Assembly: GCA_029582165.1 (NCBI GenBank)
Contig: CM055872.1
Location: forward strand, 30,602,761 to 30,666,760
DNA from: Portulaca oleracea
Lineage: Eukaryota; Streptophyta; Magnoliopsida; Caryophyllales; Portulacaceae
Length of the DNA: 64,000 bases
Direction of reading: 5' to 3'
How positions within the stretch are numbered: the stretch's first letter is position 1; each line of letters begins with the position of its first letter. The notes under the pieces are model-generated. The model searched no databases. It had not been told where the DNA came from and worked only from the letters and a program-made list of their open reading frames with translations. Position numbers and translations under genes: made by a program. Positions 23,133 through 33,714 of this stretch are shown piece after piece.

Positions 23133-24289
23133 CTTTTCAAACCCGAAATTTGCTTCAAGATTTCTTTCTAGGGAGAGAAGTAGTGAGCTAGAGAGATGAG
23201 GGAATTGAAGATGTGAAGAAGATGAAAGAAACCCCTTGAATTTATAGAAAGGGTGGGTGAGTGTGAGCCACTCATTTTTATAACCGCCTCGAGATGCCAA
23301 ACGCATTTCATTGGTCAAAAATCTACAAGGTTATCCTTTTGTCACCCAAAAGAGAGGCAAGGTGACGTGGCCCCTTTATGACCACAAGTGGGATGGACCC
23401 ATTTTGATACCTTCACGAGGCAGAAAAAAAAGGAGAAAAATGCACAAACCCCGCATAGGTTTTGTTCAGCCCAGAAGACACGGCCTAGAGGGCGTGGTCC
23501 AGGCGCGGACGCGGCCCAATAATAAAAAAAAAAGAAAAGCCAAAACCCCCCTACGGTTAGGCTCAAATAAGCCCACGGTTTCAGCCAACAGTCGGAGCCC
23601 ACACTCCGGCTTTGCGATCCGATGTTAAAAAAATCGAATATCCTTTGTTTTATTTCAATAAAACTAATGTTCGTTCTTTTCTCTCATAATTTTTAGGTTG
23701 CCGACAATGGGACCGCCATAACCCAGCCACCGCATAGGAGGTCGCTGCCATCATCATTCCGGGCCATCGGCAGAGTTTTGATGCAGTCCCAACCTTCGGG
23801 CCATCGACAGAGTTTCGATGCAGTCCCAATCTCTGAGCCATCGGCATCGTGCCCGATGAAGTCTCGACCCCCAAGGCCATCAGCAACGCGCCTGATGAAG
23901 TCCTTCGGCATAAAAAATGCCAGCCAATATGAAGCGACACCGGGAAAGACTGGACCCCATATAAAGTGACACCGGGAAAGACTGGACCCCATATGAAGCA
24001 ACACCGGGAAAGACTGGAAGCGACACCGGGAAAGACTGGACCCCATATGGAAGCGACACCGGGAAAGACTGGAATCGACACTGGGAAAGACTAGAAAATT
24101 CCATTAACCATCAGCATCATGTAGAGCATCATTCTTGCTCGAGATCATCTCAAAGGAGGCGCATGCCGCCCGCAACCTCGACGCAGGACTCAACTTCCAA
24201 GCATCAAATCAGGCTTTGCAAATCAAAGTCATATCCTCATACTACTTTGACCTTCGTTCTATTCGGACTCGATCAAAGTGAGGGCTCTC
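23133..24289. other. Region upstream of the antisense gene, 3' untranslated region of the Tat element
   Basis: On the plus strand this is the stretch before the 3' LTR. On the minus strand it is the promoter side of the mobile-domain gene. It contains degenerate palindromes near 23,445 and 23,545, a block of diverged phrases with CAGTCCCAA/CCATCGGCA (23,770-23,900), the minisatellite, and ends with GATCAAAGTGAGGGCTCTC, a plausible polypurine tract immediately before the LTR. Confidence 0.65.
23928..24095 (+). repeat. Minisatellite in the 3' untranslated region
   Basis: Six copies of a unit around GACACCGGGAAAGACTGG, followed in some copies by ACCCCATAT. Spacing alternates because the ACCCCATAT part is missing from some units. 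Variable tandem repeats at this position are a known property of Ogre/Tat elements. Confidence 0.88.
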
Positions 24290-24760
24290 TGTAGACACCG
24301 GAATTCGTACCGATATAAAACCTGACTCACCAAAAATATACAAGCCCAAAATATATCCGGAATAATTGTTAAAACCCAAAGGGGTTTTATTCTTTTCACT
24401 GCCCACACAGAAGAAGCAGGCTAGGCGCGCGCCTCGGCCCATAACAAATAAAACCCGCCTAGGGTTTGATCCGGCCCAGAAATGATCAAACCCCGCCTAG
24501 GGTTTGAGCGACGCAGCACGCGACGTCGTTTTACGCCAGGTCAGCGATCCGTGTGATGAAAATTGTTATACCCCGCGTAGGCTTTGGTGATTTTAGCGCC
24601 AAAAATTTCTGCATGCATGCAATTGCAATCCCCTGATTTTTGCCCACGTGGTTTACTTTGCCCCTTGACCCCATATACCCCGCCTAGGATTTGGAATAAA
24701 TTGGCTTGATTTTTGGGGTATGTCCCCCATCATTTCCCTCCAAAACCATACTCTTCCACC

Positions 24761-24769
24761 TATAAATAC
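24761..24769 (+). promoter_or_regulatory. TATA box in the 3' LTR
   Basis: TATAAATAC preceded by CTCTTCCACC and followed by a C-rich stretch is the best promoter core in the LTR. Transcription would start about 30 bases downstream. Confidence 0.6.
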
Positions 24770-25542
24770 CCCCTCCATTCCACCTTCATTTCATCAACAA
24801 TTATCAACAACTCCCACAAAAATCATCTCTCACCACCAACAATCATATTCCCACTCTCTCAAATTCTCTTCTTAACTCTATCCTTCCATCATCACCATAA
24901 TAACATATACCACACTTCTCTTAAACCATCCACATTTCTCATCCGGGTTTTAAATCAAGGGGCAACTAAAGGGATCAAGTTCGGCGCCGTCACACCTTAA
25001 GCAAGGTTCGATTCTTTTGTTTAAATTATTTAATCATGTAATTCTTTATATTTAATTCCATGCTTTTACATATTTTGTAAAATAAAACTGCATTTATTTT
25101 TATTGCATGATTTGAATAATAATTCCGCGAAATTAGTCAAACTTCTCCCCGCTCTCTTTCTTTTCAATTTTGATTTTAGTAGAGTCTGTTTTAAAATAAG
25201 CGGATTCAAGAGTTCTTATAACTCTCGAATTCGTAACCTTACCCCCGAATCTGGAAATCGGGTTCGTAGACCGGAGTCTTTCTTTTATTTTATGGTTCGT
25301 CGATTTCTTTAAATCGGTTGGCGACTCTTTAAATTTTTTTTTTTTACAACTTTGTTTAGTTATGTAAAGTATTCGATTTGTTACACAAAATTAATTTACG
25401 AAAATGATTTAATTTTTGTTCAACGATATGATAAAAATGGGTTTGGTCTGAGGAGAAAATGGCCATAAATTATTAAAACCTAGAAGGGTTTTAATAATTT
25501 CCACCAATTATCTCCCTAGGCCTGGAAGCAAGAGAACGGCCC

Positions 25543-25580
25543 AGAATTCGTCAAAGCCTAGGCGGGCTTTGACAAATTCT
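25543..25580. repeat. LTR palindrome, 16 bp arms with one mismatch
   Basis: AGAATTCGTCAAAGCC (25,543-25,558) pairs with GGCTTTGACAAATTCT (25,565-25,580). In the 5' LTR only the right arm survives. Confidence 0.85.
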
Positions 25581-25846
25581 AAGGTCCGCTTGCTTCTTGG
25601 GCCCTTGTTTGTCAATTGGGTTGAAATTAAATTATTTGAGATTATTTTGTGTAATTTCCGAATAATTTAAATAATATAAAACGAGTTTGTAAATAAATAA
25701 AGTTTCATCACCCCGAAAAAGAATTTCGAAAATAAAAAAATCCTTATTTAAAGATTAAGAAACCTTAGTCAGCTCCCGATCACAAATGTAGCGCATCCGA
25801 GGAAAACATTTCCCCCAAACGGGGAGGAATTTTTCCGGGTCCTACA

Positions 25847-26814
25847 AAATGGTTCACGAGATTAGGGAGAAAGGAAGGGGGAGGCTCTCGTGAATTTCGG
25901 TTTTTTTGTGGAGGTAGTTTTGCCGTGAGGGCTTTTGTGGTTTCAAGATTTAAGAAGGGATGAATCTTTAATAGGAAGAGAGAGGGATGAGCGATTCTTG
26001 GATGGGGTTAGAAGGGGGATGACGTGAGGTAGGGAAGGAGAAGGGGAGAGAGTTGACGTGAGGTAAGAAGGGTGAGAGAGGGAGAGGTTGGCGTTTGATG
26101 TGGGAGAGAGTGAGAGGTTGCTAGGTTGTTGGAGGAGAGAGAAGGTTTGTTGTATGGTTGTTCTAGAGAGGGAAAAGAAAAGGAGGTGGCGTTAAGATGA
26201 GGGGGTAGGATATAGGGTTGATGTGACTTAACTGTATTGACAGAAAGCTCACAGGGTAATTACATTAACTATATTGATAGAAAAGTAAGAATGGATAGAA
26301 CTAGGTTTCTAACTTGAATCCACAAGATAGACAACATAGGGCTAACTTGACCTAGGCCGCAACCTAGGGTCAAGCTCTTCCTAACCACTTGGGTGCCAGA
26401 CCAAGATACAATAGAAGAAAGGGGTGAGGGTTTATCGAAACACTCGAGGGGGTAAGCTCAAAGCTTGATTCATATTTCTCAACTGGGTTCTTGAATTGAT
26501 TACAAGCCTAGGCTATTTATACTAAGAGAGTCCTTAAGGGACTAGTACTCCTACTTGGTGTGAAAGCCAAGCTATTCTAAGCTAGGTGACTCCTGATTGG
26601 CGTGTAAGCCAAGGATAACTCCTCTACTAGACGCCTACTTAATCCTACACTCCCTTGGATTAGGAATCCTTATCCTAGGGGGAGTTTGTTATAACTAACC
26701 TTATCCTAGTTGGTTTTGGCTTTCGTAATCCAAGATGGATTAGTTATAAAATAGCCAATCTCTATCTAGGAAAGATAAACTACACACCTAATCTAGCCTA
26801 TTAAAAGAAACACA
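25847..26814. other. Non-coding flank after the Tat element
   Basis: G/A-rich then mixed sequence with no sustained reading frame. It resembles retroelement untranslated sequence in composition but I could not assign it. Confidence 0.4.
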
Positions 26815-26874
26815 CCAAAAACTAATTAAACTTTAACTAATTAAATTACATCCAAAAATCTAGATCTTAAAACT

Positions 26875-27405
26875 TGTGGTAATAATTTTTACACACCCGA
26901 CATTTGAGAAATAATTTTAACCCTACCTGACATTTATTGAAAGTGTTTTTTTGTGTCAAATTCTGGTAACTTGTCCTCGGAGAAATGAAAATACAATAAT
27001 ACCCCTATATAATTATGTGAAAGTACCAAACTACCCTTAAGATTGCGATTGAAATGACAATACTGACCCTTCAATTGTTTTGTGTGGGAAAAGGGGGAAA
27101 AGAATGTCGATCTAAAAAAGAAATATATCACTCTACTCTTCTCACCGACGTCTTCTATAAGGGTAAATAGGTAATTTCATTTTTAATTGAAAATACTATG
27201 AATTAATAGCACGGGTAAACATGTCACTTCCTATTCATTTTTTTAATACTTGCCAGAAAATCCCACAAAAAACCATTATAATATATCTTAGGTGGTTTAA
27301 AATTATGACTACTTAAATGTCAGGTAGGGTGAAAATTATTTTTCAAATGTCGGGTGTGCAAAAATTATTACCACATATGTCAGGTAGGGTAAATGTAATT
27401 ATCTC
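26875..27405. mobile_element. Foldback element between 60 bp direct repeats
   Basis: TGTGGTAATAATTTTT starts the left arm (26,875-26,932). Its inverted copy ends at 27,375, giving arms of about 58 bases with few mismatches. A 30-base tail (27,376-27,405) repeats TGTCAGGTAGGGT again. The whole insert is flanked by nearly identical 60 bp direct repeats (26,815-26,874 and 27,406-27,465), far longer than a normal target duplication. No coding capacity. Confidence 0.75.
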
Positions 27406-27465
27406 CCAAAAACTAATTAAACTTTAACTAATTTAATTACATCCAAAAATCAAGATCTTAAAACT

Positions 27466-27837
27466 GAGCTTGGATTCTTGACTTGGACGTTGCTTGAGCT
27501 TGGTGTGTGACTTGGCCCATTTTTAGGATGTTTGGACATCCTCTTGCTATATGAGGCACACCATGTGAATGGCCCTTTGAATCTTCACCTTGTATCCTTC
27601 CTTCTTAGCCCATCTTATCTCCATATAAAAAGACTGAATCTTCTCTGTTGGGCCTGTGTAGAATGGAGTCTTTTCATAAAGGATCCCATCTTTAAGTTGG
27701 TGTTTCAATTGGGCTTCCTGGATTGGGCTTGGGGAACTTAGCGTGAGCTGATTTCCATCACACATGTACGTAGACTCTAAAACTAAGACTCGCTCATGAC
27801 CTGGGTTTACTAGACCATATATAACACCTCCTAATGT
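27466..27837. other. Unassigned stretch
   Basis: A 99-codon minus-strand frame (27,547-27,846) is open but shows no motif I recognise. It could be a chance frame or a retroelement fragment. Confidence 0.3.
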
Positions 27838-29060
27838 GTAAGACACCTATATACTGGCTCAGGAAGCAACAGGTTTGCATGCCATAACCTATATATGATC
27901 CTAAGACAAATAACAACACTTTTTACAACAAGAGCTTTATAAAGGGCCGGATAAAGTAAAATATAGCGAGTGATTATTGAAAGGCACAAGTCAGTGTTTC
28001 TCAATTCGGATGGCCTAATCCACAAGCCGACCGTGTTAAGGAGAATCCGTAACTTGGCCCAATAATTCAGACAACTCAAGCTATATTGACTATTATGCGG
28101 ACTAGAATAATGCTCGATAAGACTAACGACCCTTTTTTTTACTCAAGGAAAACAGATATTGTAAAGGACTGGATAAAGCCAACAATAAGCGAGTTATCAT
28201 TAGTTATGGTCTTAATTGACAAATCCAATATGGTTGGGCCTAATAACGGGTCGGTCATAAAATGTGATGGATTTATTAATTAAATCGATAAATTAATTTA
28301 CTCAAGCTTAGTGACTATTATGCAGTCTAAAACGCTATCCATTAACTTTATTGGGCTCTTAATTAATTTTATTTTGGACCTTTGTTAAGAGAATTTCATA
28401 AAGGGTCATATTATATCATTAAAGACGAGTCAATTTTTATTCATTAATTAAAATAATCACCTTTTGAACATAAATGGGCCCTTCCACTTGGGCTAACCAC
28501 AACTCCTTTGAGTTAATTATACTAGTTAATAAACAATCATTTTCTCAACCCAATGAATTTTACATGGACTAGAACGAAATTTCTAAACTAGGGTGGACTT
28601 TTTACAAAAAAGAAAAGGAGAGGGGATACACGTAGCACATGGCATACAACATGAAGGGAACCCTAAACCAAGGTTCTACATTCATGGATTTTTATGGTTG
28701 GGTTACATGGCAAACCGCATGTTCTCGCCTTGGTTCACCTTACCCTTAAAATTGTTGGTAAGGAGTGTGAGGTGTTGCTCAACGAACTTCAAGGAAGCCC
28801 TCTGAGTATAACGTGGGGAGAGGAGAGACCAAATGTTGGCGATGTAGGGTGCATCACACTAGTAATGGTCACCCGCTCTTAGGGGAGAATCCTAGTTATT
28901 ACCTAAACCGTCGCCTTTGTGCTAACGTGTCAAAAGACTCGATTAGTGGCACGGTATGCAAAGGATACCTAAAAAGAATAATAAAATCGCGAAATAAATA
29001 ACCTTCTCCCTTTTACAATTTGAAATCAATTCGATTTTTCAAGTTTTACCCACTTTTTAA

Positions 29061-29080
29061 GTCCCCAGTGGAGTAGCCAA
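29061..29080 (-). other. Primer binding site of the inverted Tat fragment
   Basis: Minus strand TTGGCTACTCCACTGGGGAC, one change from the site at 5766-5785, two bases after the LTR end. Confidence 0.8.
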
Positions 29081-29082
29081 TC

Positions 29083-30483
29083 TATAAGACCTGGAAAATC
29101 CGCCCCCGTTTAGGGGTGTTGCTTTTCGGATATGCTACTTAATGATCCGGAGCCGACTAAGGTTGCTTAATACTTAAATAAGGATATTTTTATTTTCGAA
29201 ACTCGTTTTCGAGGTGATGAAACTTTATTTATTTACAAATCCATTTTTTATTATTTAAATTATTCGAAATTACACAAAAAACTTTAATAAAAATTTAATC
29301 CCCGCCCAAGCATCAAATGCAAGCCCAAGAAGGAACAAGCGGGCCACCAGTATCCATTAAAACCCGTGGGGGTTTTAATGAATTTTGGACCCTCCCCGCC
29401 CCAGAGAGACATGGATTGAAATTGATAAAACCCACGGGGGTTTTATTAATTTCTAGTCTATTTCTCTCGGGCCTAGCCTTGGATTAATGATGGATATGAA
29501 TTAAATTATTTTTCAAATTATTTTTATGTAAAAGCGAACATTCTATATAATTAAACGGGTTTGTAAAATGGTAAAGAGTCGCCAGCCGATTTAAGGAAAT
29601 CGACAAACCATAAAATGATAAAAGTGACTCCGGTCTACGAACCCGATTTCTAAGTTTGGGGGTAAGGTTATGAACTCGAGAATAATAAGAATTCTCGAAT
29701 CCGCTTGTTTGAAAACAGACTCTACTAAAATCGAACTTGAAAAGAAAAAAGAGCGGGGAGAAATTAAATGAATTTCACAATGTTATTATTCCGATCATGC
29801 AAGATTAAAACATGATGTTTACTTTACAAAATATATACAAATAAAGGAATCAAAGCATAAATTACATGGTTTAAATATGATAATAACGAAGTTCAAACCT
29901 TGTTTAAAGGTAATGGATGAGATGGAATTTATGCCTTGACTTGACCTTGACTTATGGCTTAGATGGAAAGATGAATATGGGAACGGTTAGGATGGTGGTA
30001 TGAGAATGATGATGAAATGAGAATGATTATGGAAGAGTTAGAAGGAGAGTATGGGTAATGGACTTTTGAGAGAGTTTGAGTATAGTTGGTGAGAATAATT
30101 GATTATGGAGGAGTGAAAATGGTGGGGTATTTATAGGTGGAGAGGTGAGGTTTTTGGAGGGAAAATGGAGGGAACATACCCCAACAATCATGCCTTTCCT
30201 CCATGCAAGCACAAAATCCGATTATTTAAAAGGCGTTGGAAAGCTTATGATGTGTACTTTACTCTCATCAAAAGAAATGGGGCTAACGAGACTTGTGGAA
30301 AAAATGAGATTCGAAATGGTGGACATATGTATGTCGAAAGGGTGGAAAATGAAAGCTTTTTGTGAAGGGTTGGCCCGGTAGCTTTTGATTGAGGAAGGCC
30401 CATTGGATTTTCCTTCATGCTAGCCTCTTTTCTTGTCATGCTTGATTTGTACACTTGTCCCGGTACAAAATCCGGTGTCTACA
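29083..30483 (-). repeat. LTR with internal sequence on both sides
   Basis: The minus strand begins TGTAGACACCGG at 30,483 and ends CTTATA at 29,083 (mutated from CCTACA), about 1.4 kb. It contains two hairpins of the family (29,355-29,380 and 29,419-29,452) and a likely TATA (TATAAATACC) near 30,130. A polypurine-type tract precedes it and a primer site follows it. Confidence 0.82.
29355..29380. repeat. LTR hairpin, 11 bp perfect arms
   Basis: CATTAAAACCC (29,355-29,365) pairs with GGGTTTTAATG (29,370-29,380). A second hairpin with different outer arms (AAATT.ATAAAACCC) is at 29,419-29,452. Confidence 0.85.
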
Positions 30484-30600
30484 GAGAGCCCCCCACTTTG
30501 ATCGAGTTCGAATAAGACGAAGGTCAAAGTAGCCTGAGATGTTGTCTACTTGGTGCCTGACTCGAAGATGTTTAATCAAAGTAGAGTGTGATATATATAA

Positions 30601-32170
30601 TGCTAATATTTAATTCCCTCATCAATGGACAAGAAGTAATTATTATCACTAAAAGTGTGTGTTGTTCTGGTGTCTGCAGGACACATATGTATCACCTCAT
30701 TTATTCATGTTCCAATCAAGTAATTAAGCATCAATGAAATTTAGTTTAGGATAAATATAACATCAATGCATATAAAGCATATAGTGGAAGTGCTATAACC
30801 ACTTATTCATGAAAAGAAACTTCACTTCAGAAACACATATATGACTCTTGAAAGTTAAATACTCCATAGTGAATATGCATTAATCATGGATATCGATATT
30901 ATTGATTACTTTTAAAACATGTCTATGAGCATAATGAATAAACACATGAATATCATTAAATTCTCACAAATATATATTCCATCCATATACTCGTGTAGTA
31001 TCACAATCAAATATGCAATACACGCTATAATTTGTATTATGGTTAGGAAACAAAGTTCATGCATATTTGGTCAATCAATAATAATGCACTTTGTGATTAG
31101 GAATTACGAAACAAGCTGTCATGTTCATGATAATATAAAATACTTAATAATTCAATATGATCAACCAATTTCAATAAATCATTGATATCATATAGCCTTA
31201 GACATATGAGAGGATATTACTCGCAATTTGTATGCAGAACATTTTCAATAAGGCGCATACATCAAATCATACAAATATCCATGAAATAATAGCATCACAT
31301 GAGGACTCATACTAATCCATAATTATGTACGTATCAACAGGATAATATTTCCATGAACTCAATAATCAGTGTTATATTTGACCACCATGCATATAATCAA
31401 TTTTCTAGCAAGGATGTTAAATTCATAATGTCTCGACCTAGTTTTCCCCAAATAGATCTTCACGATCAAATCAGGCTCACAGTTAGCACTTAAATTACCA
31501 AAGTTAGGTAAATTTAATAGTTCTGGACAGAGTTCAAGGCAAATCAACAAAGGGGCTGAAGAATAATTAAAACACAACAATTGCTAAAGCCTTTGAACAA
31601 TGCCAAGAGGGAGATCTAAGAAGTAACAACTTGAAATAACGTGCACAACATAAATAATAATATCACTTACTATCAAAAGTTTATAAAATAATATCTTGTC
31701 CTTTTTTATTAAGCTTGATAAGGTTCAACAAGATATTATGACGTACAACAAGTACGTGTCGTTTCCATTTGCTCGTTAATAATACATTTCTCACTTTTGT
31801 ATCATTCGTGCTTTTCAATTCTGTGTTCCTACTCCTGATAGAGATATCAACTTTTAAAAGATTAGCATGACTACGATCACGACTATGTCGACTATCATCG
31901 CTACTGGCGTGACCTTTGTTTTCCTCATGATTCTTGAGATTATATCCTGCCACATTCATTTCAGGGAATGAGACGAAACCATTTGGGGGTTCTAATGATC
32001 CCATAGGTCATTATTCATAAAATTATGTAAATTTTTCATCTAAACATTATACTCCACACTTGTAACAAAAATGCTCAATTTAATCGACGATATAAACCTT
32101 AATAACCTCAAGTATACTATCATCGTCTTTCAACAATTCTTAAGCCAATTAACAACTCTATACTCTAATT
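30601..32170. other. AT-rich region, probable decayed minus-strand retroelement
   Basis: No convincing gene. The longest minus-strand frames are 31,681-32,004 (107 codons starting MGSLEPPNGFVSFPEMNVAG, then a charged S/R/H stretch) and 31,359-31,580. Neither shows a motif I can name. Position downstream of a minus-strand LTR and hairpin array suggests internal retroelement sequence. Confidence 0.4.
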
Positions 32171-32178
32171 GGCAGGAA

Positions 32179-33187
32179 AGCGAACTTCTGGTTCGCTAAC
32201 GATATTGTATAGAGCTTCAATAATTGGAGTAAACGTCTGGTTCACTACTAATACGTGTAATCAACGGAAATAAAATTTAATATTAGTTGTAGGATAAACT
32301 TCTGGTTCACCAATGAGCTAAGAATCTTTTTTTTTTTTTCAATAACAGAGTGAACTTCTAGTCACTAATAAAACTAGATAAAATTCTTAACATTAGAGCG
32401 AACTTCAGTTCACTAATGAAAATAAGACAAAATTAAATAACAGTATCAATATTAGAGCGAACTTCTAGTTCACTCATAAGATAAAATTTTCGATATTGAG
32501 TGAACTTCTGGTTCACTTAATAAAGTAAGGTAAAATTCTTACCATTCCGGTGAACTTCCAATTCACTGATAAGATTAAATGAAATATTCGTAACTAGAGT
32601 GAATTTCTGATTCACTAATAAAATCAAACAATACTGTCAAGTGTAAGGTGAACTTCTGGTCAACGATAAGATAAAATTTGCAATCTACGAGTGAACTTTT
32701 GTTTCACTTGATGAAATAATGTAAAATTCTTACTACTGGAGTGAACTTCTAGTTCACCAATTAAATTATACAATCTTTAACTATAACCATAATATCAAAT
32801 AACAAAAGACTTTAACCATATAAAGGCGATGGAGTGAACTTCTGGTAAACTAATAAAATAAATTTCGTATTATTGGGACGAACTTCTGGTTCATTAATGA
32901 AAACACATAAAATCTTATATCTAAAGACTTTAAATTAGTACATAACAATCTGACAACAAAGATGTTAATAAATATAAATTATACAAATTTAATATTAACA
33001 GAATGGTGAACTTCTAGTTCACTAAGAAGATTATACAAATTTCAATATCATAGTAAACTTCTGGCCACTAATGAAAAATAAATGTTTCATTATCGGGGTG
33101 AACTTCTGGTTCACTACTAATATTTACACTCCTTCAAATGAGATTGACAATCTTAATATTAGTGATGGGGTGAACTTCTGGTTCACC
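32179..33187 (-). repeat. Array of about 18 short hairpins, GTGAAC/GTTCAC
   Basis: The motif GTGAACTTCTGGTTCAC (arms GTGAAC and GTTCAC, loop TTCTG) recurs at roughly 50-base steps: starts near 32,179, 32,228, 32,293, 32,349, 32,398, 32,457, 32,499, 32,550, 32,598, 32,646, 32,690, 32,741, 32,832, 32,879, 33,006, 33,056, 33,098 and 33,169. Arms vary in a paired way: AGCGAAC/GTTCGCT (32,179), AGTGAAT/ATTCACT (32,598), AGTGAAC/GTTCACT (32,499), GGTGAAC/GTTCACC (33,169). Spacers are AT-rich and mostly not conserved. Read from the minus strand, the direction of the nearby LTR, the loop is CAGAA. Confidence 0.9.
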
Positions 33188-33435
33188 AATAAGAAAAAGA
33201 ATATCGGAGTGAATCCAATATGAATTAAATAAGTGATACGGAATGAAGAGACAAAAAACATACGTGTAATTAATTACCTTACTTCCAATTATTACTTGGC
33301 ATCGCCATTGCTGTAGAAGGATTTAGATTTTGATCTCATAAATTACTTCTAATTCTACATTCTTGATGCTTGCCTCTTCATCAAAACTCAAAAACCCTAA
33401 ACCCTTATAAAATATAGAAAAAAATAGTAGAGTCT
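33188..33435 (-). other. Leader between copia-like LTR and hairpin array
   Basis: About 250 bases with no motif-bearing reading frame. On the minus strand it follows the primer site and leads into the hairpin array, so it is probably the untranslated leader. Confidence 0.45.
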
Positions 33436-33448
33436 GGTGCTGATAACA
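33436..33448 (-). other. Possible primer binding site
   Basis: Minus strand TGTTATCAGCACC directly after the LTR end. It resembles the initiator-Met site TGGTATCAGAGCC with three changes. Confidence 0.5.
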
Positions 33449-33714
33449 TGCTATAAAACAGTAAATATATGAGCACAATCTAGAGAGAATAATAGAGAAA
33501 AACAATAAAGACAAGAACGAATGAGAGAGGAAAATCGGATGATTTATTCATAGCCCACAAGAGGTATTTATATTAGTTACATAGCAAGAGTGCTATGCAG
33601 TATAAACTTCATATGGAATAGAATCCTCCTATATTATATCATCCTAACAGATAAAGATACCCAATAGATATCTGATTGATATATGAACATTTACAAATAT
33701 ATTATTTCATAACA
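33449..33714 (-). repeat. Short copia-like LTR
   Basis: Minus strand from TGTTATGAAATAATATA (33,714) to TTTTATAGCA (33,449), 266 bases, with a TATA box TATAAATACC (33,571-33,562) and a CT-rich stretch downstream. Size, promoter and following primer-like site fit a 5' LTR of a Ty1/copia element. No second copy was found in the window. Confidence 0.55.

Larger units (their letters stand above)
5391..25846 (+). mobile_element. Large Tat/Ogre-like Ty3/gypsy retrotransposon, 5' truncated
   Basis: The LTR segment 5391-5763 is repeated in direct orientation at about 25,456-25,846, bounding one element of about 20.5 kb including two later insertions. Order: LTR remnant, primer site, leader, gag, protease, RT (deleted), RNase H, second RNase H, integrase, long region with two antisense genes, minisatellite, polypurine-like GTGAGGGCTCTC, 3' LTR. 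The second, archaeal-type RNase H and the tRNA-Arg-like primer site are known marks of the Tat/Ogre lineage. Multiple stops, frameshifts and the loss of the RT core make it non-autonomous. The 5' LTR lacks roughly its first 1.17 kb compared with the 3' LTR, so no TSD can be tested. Confidence 0.9.
24290..25846 (+). repeat. 3' LTR of the Tat element
   Basis: Starts TGTAGACACCGG and ends GGGTCCTACA, giving the inverted ends TGTAG/CTACA, 1557 bases. The end matches the truncated 5' LTR. It contains a TATA box at 24,761 and at least five palindromes of the CCTAGG type (24,450-24,467, 24,484-24,508, 24,670-24,690, 25,467-25,500, 25,543-25,580). The inverted Tat copy has the same start at 30,483. 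Confidence 0.88.
27838..30600 (-). mobile_element. Inverted Tat element fragment
   Basis: Read on the minus strand: about 110 bases matching the end of the internal region of the first Tat element (30,590-30,484, ending in a GTGGGGGGCTCTC purine-type tract), one LTR (30,483-29,083), a primer site, then about 1.2 kb matching the leader at 5785-7030, ending abruptly at 27,838. Gag and pol are missing. It is diverged from the first element, so it is another family member and not a simple inversion. Confidence 0.82.

Noticed and set aside
27547..27846. 99-codon minus-strand frame as a possible gene
   Set aside because: No recognisable motif, and it runs into the Tat leader remnant. Left as unassigned.
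31681..32004. 107-codon frame as a gag fragment
   Set aside because: The position would fit a copia internal region but I could not find a gag, zinc-knuckle or protease motif, so I did not assign it.
32179..33187. CRISPR-like regular repeat array
   Set aside because: Repeats are short, degenerate and palindromic, spacers vary in length, there are no cas genes and the context is plant retroelement DNA.
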